From positions 124,001 to 188,000 of the forward strand of contig CAJQUW010001708.1 in assembly GCA_907163375.1 (NCBI GenBank): a stretch of 64,000 bases of DNA. Reading direction: 5' to 3'. Position numbers and translations under genes: made by a program. The notes below the pieces were generated by a model. That model worked only from the letters and a program-made list of their open reading frames with translations, did no database searches and had not been told where the DNA came from. Below are positions 55,943 to 64,000 of this stretch, one piece after another. The stretch is from Prostheceraeus crozeri (taxonomy: Eukaryota; Platyhelminthes; Polycladida; Euryleptidae). The number at the start of each line of letters is the position of its first letter. Position 1 is the stretch's first letter.

Positions 55943-56113
55943 ATGGAGACGAACGTCAATTCGGATGTGTGTTCGGCATGTGAATGTGAATTTGAAGAAT
56001 ATGAGGGACCTGACTGGAGCCGCTGCACGACCTGTGAAAAATGGTATTGTGGGCGATGCTATAAGTACACGAAAAAATTTGTATGTAGAAGCTGCCTTCC
56101 GAAGTGGGTTTGA
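55943..56113 (+). CDS. Recombinase-like gene, last exon (eight-cysteine zinc finger)
   Basis: The acceptor TTGTCTTCCAG leads into METNVNSDVCSACECEF, then WSRCTTCEKWYCGRC and FVCRSCLPKWV with a stop at 56111-56113. The eight cysteines are spaced as four C-x2-C pairs, like a cross-brace PHD or RING-type finger ending in WYC..C. Such modules bind histone tails or other proteins. The exon is in phase 0 with the basic linker exon at 53947. It also starts with ATG, so an independent small gene is an alternative reading. Confidence 0.6.
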   Translation: METNVNSDVCSACECEFEEYEGPDWSRCTTCEKWYCGRCYKYTKKFVCRSCLPKWV

Positions 56114-59100
56114 CTTATTTGACTTTTGTTCTAAAGTTCTGTAATTACGGTAAGAATGTTCTGTAAAAGAGCTCAAATATAAGGTAGCAATTAAGTGATC
56201 TTTTCCCAGATCAAGCATGTACTTTTGCAATTGCATTTTGCATTTTATCGCTGCATCTATCACCCAACAGTTATTTTTATTTCCTCCAGAACTGAGATGC
56301 TCCTTCTCCGTTCATGGTAGCTGATTTGCATTAGTCTACGATGAAATCTCATATCATAGGCATCGATTTTTCTTTCCAGCTTGTTGCTATATTCACAGCC
56401 ATGCAGAAGAGAAGAAAGCACTCATGATCTTTAGAATTTGATATTTTGATGAGTTTAACGTGCTTGTCTTTCCAGATATTGTTCCACTATGACTGTTGTA
56501 GCTGGGGCTATTCTGCTCCAGTCCATCTGCATCAGTCGGCAGCAAAGCAAATACGTAATACGGACGTTGATGAAATCTGCTAGCTAGCGAGAACTGCACA
56601 GTCGATTGCGTAATAACCTGACTTGTGTGAAAGCGCTCGAAATCACACAACTTTATCAGATCTAGCTTGAAAATTTGATGATTTCTATCGATCATTTAAA
56701 TTCTGTGCGAATTATTCTTCAAAAACATGCAAAGCACTCAAATATATTTTCATTTTGTGACCAGTAATTTCAATCCTGGAAGATTGAAATGAAAATTTAG
56801 GAACTTCAACCGCTTTGTAGAACTTCTACCGCTTGTACATTGATTGGCAACACATTTTTGAAGAATCTCTAGAAACTCTTGAATTTGAACAGTCTAGCAA
56901 ACATTTCCTCTAAATTGGTAGACCTGTGTGATCTATTGTAGTATGTAGGATATACTCTTGAATTCTAACTGTCCAGTTTTGATTATCACATGAGTACAGT
57001 TGATGTGAAGCAAAACTGGGCGACAATGAGCTGGTTGGAAGCCAGTGATACCCCCACCAATGGGTGGATAATACTGAAGACAATTCAGGGGGACCCAGAA
57101 CCTTGCTTTTGAAATGAATGATTTTCTTGCATCTCAAAGACTATTCTCCCTTTCAGGTGAAAACGATAATCATGGTTAAGAAATTCAAATCATGCGAGTT
57201 CCGCATCACAGATGAGGTAAATCATACTTAAGTGCTGTGTGCAATGCAAAATTTTATGGCAATAACATGAAAAAGCTAGGTAAACACACATCGTATGCAT
57301 TTCAACAATCACTTAGCATCGGATCTTCTCCGCATGCTTTTCTGACTGAAAATGATCAAAACTTCCATAAATTGATACACTAACTATTTGTGTAATATCG
57401 TTATGATGGCCAAGCCTCGTTGTATTGCTTCTGTCGGAAACGGATGGTTTTCTCCGTGTCTCCTCGATATTTGTTTAACTCGATTACAATGAAATAATGC
57501 AAACGCTGCTCTATGGCCTCACGAACTTTTATCGGTGACCTCGTCTCTGTGAATATTGTGTCTGTGAACGGCTGCGTATGATGTGATGGAAGTAATATTA
57601 ATTAATGAAAGTAAATTAAGTTTGCGTAACTAGGTCTCATCAAGATTTTTAATGTGAATTTTCAAAGTGCGTGAATAGTTAATAATAACGCGTTAGAATT
57701 CAAAGTCGGCTATTAATAGCTTGAACCCTCTTGATGGATCATATGATTCTCGATGTTGGCGATATTAAAGAGCACGTTCTCACAAAGATCACGTCATAAA
57801 GAATTCAGTGTCATTTTATGGAAGTGAAAAGTCACAATGCCTCAGGCGTCAAATAACCTTTCGTCACATTGTCCGTTTTGCGCGATCTCGAAGAACCTTT
57901 CAGGGCTGTGACCGAGCCACTGACATACTGTGCTCCCATATTTCAATATTTTCGAAAGCACCTCAGCATCGAAGGAAAAGTAAAAAGTCGTGCTTGTAAC
58001 GCTTTTACAACGAATCATGCACGAATCAACTGCCGAATACTGAAGTTTGAAAAATGTCCACAAAAATCATAAAGATGTCCGTAATATGATATTTTGTGAC
58101 CCATTAGGGCACAGATCTTTATTTTGCAATTAATATATATTTTCTTTCATCAATCGTTGTTTTTGAGTCCCATTAAGACATAGAGTTTTATATTTGAGAC
58201 GAAAATCAGAGGAAAATGTATTTTGAAGGTGGTGCACTTAATACCATTATGCCCTAGAAGAAATTTTACTCTTACTTTTAAAAAATGTTTAATTTCGTCA
58301 ATGACTTCTTAGATTTAGATAGTGGATGAATAACTTCCATGAATCAGCCTATACGAAATAAAAACTCACCACATAGGGCTTCTAAGCACTTTATGCATTT
58401 AGAGCATAAAACATATGTAATAGGTCTACACTCATTTTTGTGAATTCAAAATCAAATAATTTACAACAAATTTTGAAATGACCATGGTGATGGTAATTGG
58501 AGAATCAGTTCCTTTATTTAGAGATTCAGACAAAAACCAGCATCACAACTCCTGCCGAAAATATTGCCTCGACATTCATAATTCTTTGAAAAACACACCA
58601 CAGCATTTTGCCTTGTTTTCAATGGCGCGGTACCTACATGTTGAGGAATATAAACCGAGGTTTTTACTTTCCTTCTTCTATACTTTGTAGGTTGCAGACT
58701 CACATGTGATCCAATTAGTTCCGCTGACTTTCATAATTTCCTGTTCAATAGAATGAGAGATTCCTTTCTGTCTTACTTATAGTTCAGATAGTGGAATCAG
58801 AATATCAGCAATAATTCAAATCAGTCCAGAAACTTTCAGAAATATCTCGTATGCCTATAGGCAATTCAATACAAACATGTCGGATCGAATTATATCAATT
58901 GGTAGCATAAGGAAATGAAGAATACGGCTGAAGTTGAGCTTTGGAATTCCAAGAATAATAAATATCCTCTTTTACATCACATAGCAGGCCTACTTTCAAC
59001 GTCAGTGATTGTTTTATCCAAGCACGCATCTATATCTGCATCGATGAAGTCTCTGTCATCGTTATCGACATGCACTGACCTACATTTATCAAAAAACTTG

Positions 59101-59671
59101 TGGAAACATCCATGATATCGAAGTTTGAGTGACTGTGTGATTACGATTCTGGCCATCATTTGGCATCAGTTTCAGAAGTATGGGACTCAAATCCAACAGA
59201 AACCCTATTTCGGATGAATGAAGTACATCAATGTCTTATCTCCCACAATCTGCTTACCTGTTGCGTACATTCACTATGCCCTATTGCTAGCAGAAGCGTT
59301 CATTCGTTTCATAATAGCAAAATAATTACTCATTCAATAAAATATCCCGTAAGGCTTAATTTGTGCCACCCACATTACATAGGCTATTCGCAATAATAAA
59401 GCATTATTGTGGTTATGATATTATGATGAACGGTGATTGTATTATATCTCTATTTTCATCGTCTTGCATTCAACATAATTGTAAAGTCAAATTATATATG
59501 CATCACTTCGAGAAGGTTGTTGCAGATCGCCATGATATATTCTATATTGTTGCTTTTTATCCTTTATAGACCAAACTTGGAGATTCTTATCGATTGAATA
59601 AGCTTTCTTATGACTCTTTCCTTTCGCGGCGAGCATGCATTCCTTACTATTTGTAAACTTATTTTCACAAA
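56114..59671. other. No confident gene
   Basis: AT-rich sequence. One 60-nt open segment at 57157-57216 lies between AG and GT splice-like sites, but nothing else supports it. No transposon termini were found. Confidence 0.4.
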
Positions 59672-59895
59672 ACACTCATGAATGCTCATGATTTTCCCAT
59701 GAACGCATCATGAGATATTTTCCTCATGAATGCTCTCATTACCACTCATCATATTCTCATCAAAGCATCATGAGAGCATCATGAGCTAGATATTTTCTTA
59801 TGGGAATATCATGAGACTTATCATAACCTCATGAGCTCTCATAAAAATCTCATGACTCCGCATTAAATTGCATGAGTTCTCATGAAAACGTTTCG
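59672..59895. repeat. CATGAG-rich degenerate repeat
   Basis: More than a dozen CTCATGA or TCATGAG words at irregular spacing, for example GCATCATGAGAGCATCATGAG. It could be a satellite fragment or a palindromic mobile-element piece. Confidence 0.6.
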
Positions 59896-62344
59896 TGAGG
59901 GGAGGATCTGTAAAATATGTATTATTACTCCTTCTGTATTGTCATCATGATCAGTCTGTAAATTTCAGCAAAAGTGCAAAATTTGCATATCTCACATGTG
60001 TCACTGGTTCTCAATTAGAGTTCATTTAATAAAATCGAAACTGTATACACATTGGGGATTAAATTAATGCTGATTTGCTATTTTACCTAATATACTCGTA
60101 CATACTCCATGTATGAATAGCATTCGTTCAATTGAACAGCCATTTGACAGTAATCACTGAACTTTTAATCTAATTCAAACTAGTTTGCAATTCCTTTAAG
60201 CTAGTGCAGTCACATCCAGTAAACTATTGCTTTGTATTGAATAATGCGAAGTAGTAATGTTAAAGTAGTGCAGTCGTGTTTCGCGTATTGTTAAAGGTAA
60301 GTTTCCGACGACTGTAAACCTCGAACTTACACGCAAACTTACAGACTCCGCAGATTGTGGTCAGTATTTTTGCTAGATACTTGACGTGTCTGAAATGTTC
60401 TTGCATTGGGTATATCATACGAACTCAAAAAAGATTTTGAGTCCAATCATAATTCTTAAAAATCTCGATCATTGTGCTACTTTAGATCATTCTCATACGA
60501 TGATGAAAATCATCCCAGCAGCCATTTATAATAGAATATCATGCTTACTAATTCAAAGTATTAATTGAAGTAGTCCTAATGAGAACGATGGCGTTCTCCA
60601 ATCCGCAAGTGTACAGATGTAATGCTACTGTAACCATTGGATTAATCAGTCCTTAAAAGAACTCAGTGGAGCTTTCTCGTGGCAACGAATTAAAATTGAT
60701 CAGCTTTGGCTCAATATCTGGTAAAAATGGAAATCTTAAGACTTGTAATACTACTCATTCTTACTGTTAATATACTAATACCATAGATTCCAAACACTGC
60801 CGCATACACGTTTAAAACAGACGTTTAATATACTGTACCGACTACAGGTGCTGATAGTGTAAATAGAATAGGACAATGGTCATCATAGGTTAAGGAAATT
60901 AAAAATGGATATTATAAAACAACAGGAAACCGATGAATAAAAATTGGAAAAGTGGAGGTAAAATATGGAAATACAACGATGCTGCCACACCGATTACAAG
61001 TGAACTATATCTGACACTACACAAAGTGGATAATGGTAAGAGTGGATAAGTGGAAAGTGGATAATGGAGGTAAACAATAGAACTACAATGACACTCTACT
61101 ACACCGAAAGCAATGAAACTATACACACTATACCTAAGACTACACATGGAAAATACTATTTCTTCACTTGAATTTGCTATCGCCAGTTTCTTAATCCGTC
61201 TATAATACTTCATGTAATACCACATTTCTTCATTTGTTCTTCATTTGAAATACAATTACATCGACCACTACTTCAGCTACCGATTAAGGGATATAAAACA
61301 TAATGCTGCAGTCCGTCAGTCATCAGCAGGAATCCTTTCAGCAGGAAGGACTTTCCTTTCATAAAAGGAAAGTTGTGACTGATGCTTTGCAACCTTATCA
61401 GTAAGGTTTGTGTACAGTAGGTGCAGATCTGTTCCTCAGAAAAACAGAATCTCAATTGATTGACGAAGACATACTGCAGATATACAATTCTGAAATGAAT
61501 AAAGGCAAGCATATGCAAAGATAGCATGATTACTCTTTGGTATTGTCAAGGGATACAATAACCAGCAAGATGCAGCAACTGGTGCAAATGCTCAAAAGGT
61601 AACTGCATGTATTGTAGAACACTAGGAAGTTTCGGGAGAATTCGCACTTCGAGAGAAAGAACCTCAAAAGCCATTTGGGAACTTTCTTTCTTGAAATGCG
61701 TGTTTCAGGAATTGGAAGACCCAGCGATCCCATTGATTCAGATCAGGACGATAAAGAATTCATCTAAACATAAAAATATAAAAAAAGACCATAAAAATAT
61801 AAACTTCAAACACATGAAGTTTTGATATGTCGTGCTGCCACAACTGTTCTTTCAACTTTGCGACAATCGTAATATTCATGCGCAGATTGTCATCATTGCA
61901 CATCTGTTTGCTCCTGAAGCGTAAAGTTCTGTATACTTTTGAAGTAAAATGCAATATATCCTCGGGATAAATATCACAACTTGTTGGGTGTAATTTTTGG
62001 TTTAGAAAATATGCTTACTATTTCACTGACATGAGTGAGGGACAAGTTGCATATGACATGATCGGATGGTCCCCTCTGCTGTTGGTAGCAAACCTCAAAG
62101 TTTGGGTTTGCGCGAGCGCTTTCGAGGTCCTTCGGACATCATAATCATGCGCTTCATAATTTATTGCGAGATTCAAATGAGACTATGAAAAATTTTCGCA
62201 AGATCTATGACAATAGTCTCTAGCAAAATGAGTCAATAGTAGTATAATGCTGATGACAGATAAGATTAATTAACATATATTTATAAGGCCAAAATGACTT
62301 GAAGGAAAAAAATTCATGCGATAAAGGATTATGATGCGCATCAT
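59896..62344. other. No recognised gene; one degenerate duplication
   Basis: Between 60950 and 61150 two related segments occur (GGAGGTAAAATATGG and GGAGGTAAACAATAG, each followed by ACTACA...CACCGA), an imperfect tandem duplication of about 120 bp with GTGGATAATGG words between. A short palindrome ACTTTCCTTT/AAAGGAAAGT lies near 61350. Confidence 0.4.
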
Positions 62345-62671
62345 AAGAGGACGGCAAGAAAGACCAATGAGTGGGTTTTACGACAACTGCCAATGGTGAA
62401 GCCGCTTCAAATAAAGATCACTACCGCAGCTCTGCGTTATTTCGGACATGTCACGCGAGCTGATGGGTCCCTCGAGAAAGACATCATGTTCGGCAACACA
62501 GAGGGATCCAGACGAAGAGGAAGACCAAGAACCGAGTGGATAGAGGGAATGAAAACCATCACAGGACAAACGGTGGAACGGATGACACGGGAAGCAAGAG
62601 ACCGCTTTGCATGGAGAAGGATCCAGTATGACGTCGCCGAGAGTCGTACGCGACTGGACGGCACCAGGTAA
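62345..62671 (+). pseudogene. LINE ORF2 C-terminal fragment
   Basis: The frame reads RKTNEWVLRQLPMVKPL, ALRYFGHVTRADGSLEKD, SRRRGRPRTEWIEGM and RDRFAWRRIQYDVAES, ending RTRLDGTR and a stop at 62671. This is the conserved C-terminal tail of endonuclease-reverse transcriptase proteins from non-LTR elements (YFGHI.R..LEK, RRGRPRTRW.D.I, R..WR). The RT and endonuclease domains are absent upstream, as expected of a 5'-truncated insertion. Confidence 0.75.
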
Positions 62672-62837
62672 CAGGTAATCATAAGAGGATCCCAAGTCAA
62701 CCTTAGTCTTGTTGCCCGCGAACCCAATTTCTTTGTCCAGATGGCTTCTTGAGTTATCCGTTGCCGCCATTGTTTCGCCCCATCAATACTGCGCATGTCG
62801 ACCAAAGACATCATGTGACTGTGACCAGCAGGGGCAG

Positions 62838-63020
62838 GCGACACGAAACGCTGTTAGTGCTGACAGGTTATTAGTGATCCCTAATACCCTGAAGTCGACG
62901 ACTCAAAATTCTGTTAGGGAATCGGCTATTAGTGTAACAGGAAAGTCAGCGACACAGAATTCTGCTAGCGTGACCGGGTATTAGCTTAATAGAATGTCAG
63001 CGTCTCGAACGGCTGTTAGG
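62838..63020. repeat. Minisatellite of about 52 bp, four degenerate units
   Basis: Each unit contains GTCAGCGACACAGAATTCTG or a variant, then TTAGnG and GGnTATTAG. The units are more GC-rich than the surroundings. Confidence 0.6.
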
Positions 63021-63587
63021 GAAAAGTGTAGCACGCCGTTAGCGAATTTCTTAACGATTATGAGAGGCACCTTTAGTGATTCTGTTAGTCGTTTATTTTG
63101 TCTTGAAACACATATAGAAGCTTAGAATAATATCAGAAATGTACATGTGTATTTCACCATTTAGCAAAAAACAAGGGTTTCCGCATACGCTACCTAAGCG
63201 ATTTATTACGTGGATCTACTGTATTTATATGTCTAACTACAGTGATATGAAATAGCCTAAATGAAAGGACGCTTATTGAATTATTTACAAGCGTGTCAGT
63301 AGTGCCCTAAGCAATGCACATTCACTTGTCTCTCAATGTGGAAGATAAAATGCAAGAAAGCCATTGTGATGTTCAAGGAAAGGTTTACGTTGACGTTATC
63401 GACTTGGAATAGATGCGCAGTGATTTAGCCTATCCCTGCAATGTATCAGGCATTGTCATATTCCCTCATGACGTCACTAAAAAGACGTGTTCGATCAATG
63501 TAGCTCATCTAAGTGAACACTGTCTAATGATTAGACTCGAATAAAAGTTCGTAGACATTTGGAGACGCCAGACACCATTTTTACAGC
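63021..63587. other. Upstream of the Harbinger-like frame
   Basis: No gene recognised. It may be the 5' region of the element whose transposase starts at 63588. Confidence 0.3.
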
Positions 63588-63863
63588 ATGTGGAGAGTGC
63601 AATTCGACGCCGCAGCAAGCAAAATGAGATTGTTTAAACCCCGAATCAATCCAATCGAAGAACAGCGGGATGAGGATTTTTTTGACCGCTACCGGCTCCC
63701 TAAATCGGTAGTGCAAGAACTATGTGAAAAATTTCGCAGTGATTTAACGCGATCCACAAATCTGTACTTTGTCTGTAGAGACTCAAGTCTGCTGTACTCC
63801 CTTCTTCTTTTGAGCAGTATCATTGCTCTGTTTAGACGACAGCAGCTCATTGAATTACAATGA
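63588..63863 (+). pseudogene. PIF/Harbinger (HARBI1-like) transposase, N-terminal part
   Basis: The frame reads MRLFKPRINPIEEQRDEDFF, then DRYRLPKSVVQELCEKF. It matches the start of HARBI1-like nucleases (FR.R.NP......EF..RYRLS...V..L...). After residue 55 the expected PPLLQ...ALRFYATGSFQ stretch is replaced by LLYSLLLLSSIIALF, which suggests a frameshift. The DDE domain is not present before the window ends. It is unlike the fragment at 45265-45609 in detail. Confidence 0.6.
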
Positions 63864-64000
63864 ATTTTTCAATTAATTGTGTTACTTCTACGGACGCGTA
63901 GTCCTTCCGCTGCCTCTTCGCCATGTTTGCCTCCTTGCTTCGTGTCAACATAGACTTAATATTATACTGTGGCTTGTCTCAACGACTGAATTCAATGGCT

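Noticed and set aside
62378-62844. Two minus-strand frames of 130 residues opposite the LINE tail
   Set aside because: They are antisense shadows of the conserved LINE C-terminal frame.

Overview
This window is AT-rich animal DNA, probably from an invertebrate. Host exons are short, far apart and bounded by GT/AG splice sites. The repeats are typically metazoan: P-element, piggyBac, Tc1/mariner, Crypton-type, PIF/Harbinger, Penelope-like, Copia and LINE remnants. I cannot fix the phylum. No prokaryotic genes, CRISPR arrays, rRNA or confident tRNA genes were seen.

Region 1 (1-37.7 kb, + strand) is the 3' half of a xanthine dehydrogenase/aldehyde oxidase family gene. Exons lie at 7176-7321, 22992-23169, 24402-24658, 35921-36131 and 36452-36793, with a tentative last exon at 37663-37689. 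Their phases join exactly. The introns hold nested transposons. Upstream are a decayed P-element-like transposase (2-1779) and a Penelope-like element with a head-to-head second copy (2362-6511). The 15.7-kb intron holds two copies of a roughly 515-bp element with perfect 8-bp target duplications (7880-9676, 17743-21165). One copy is interrupted by a foldback element, the other by a piggyBac carrying an internal inversion. The same intron has a Crypton-type tyrosine recombinase pseudogene flanked by repeat units, a Tc1 element with an intact transposase frame, a Harbinger-type MITE and a nested palindrome. The 11.3-kb intron holds a Copia fossil (26115-34100) with a Tc1/mariner-type element in its 5' LTR and a second piggyBac in its reverse transcriptase.

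Region 2 (37.7-47 kb) is a repeat zone: a GIY-YIG fragment, GC-rich CCGG clusters, a 132-bp tandem duplication, a 59-bp minisatellite, a reverse transcriptase fragment with YVDD, and a Harbinger transposase fragment.

Region 3 (47-56.2 kb, + strand) holds the most unusual gene: a multi-exon tyrosine-recombinase-like gene in which every internal exon is a multiple of three. It has an N-terminal C2H2 finger, a core-binding-like exon, a recombinase catalytic-like exon, a 42-nt exon triplicated in tandem with its splice sites, and two possible endings, one an eight-cysteine zinc finger. A decayed copy of its catalytic exon lies just upstream, so the locus has duplicated. No such rearrangement is reported here as active; the gene may be domesticated or part of a mobile family.

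Region 4 (56.2-64 kb) is mostly non-coding, with a CATGAG-rich repeat, a LINE C-terminal fragment, a roughly 52-bp minisatellite and the start of a Harbinger transposase at the right edge.
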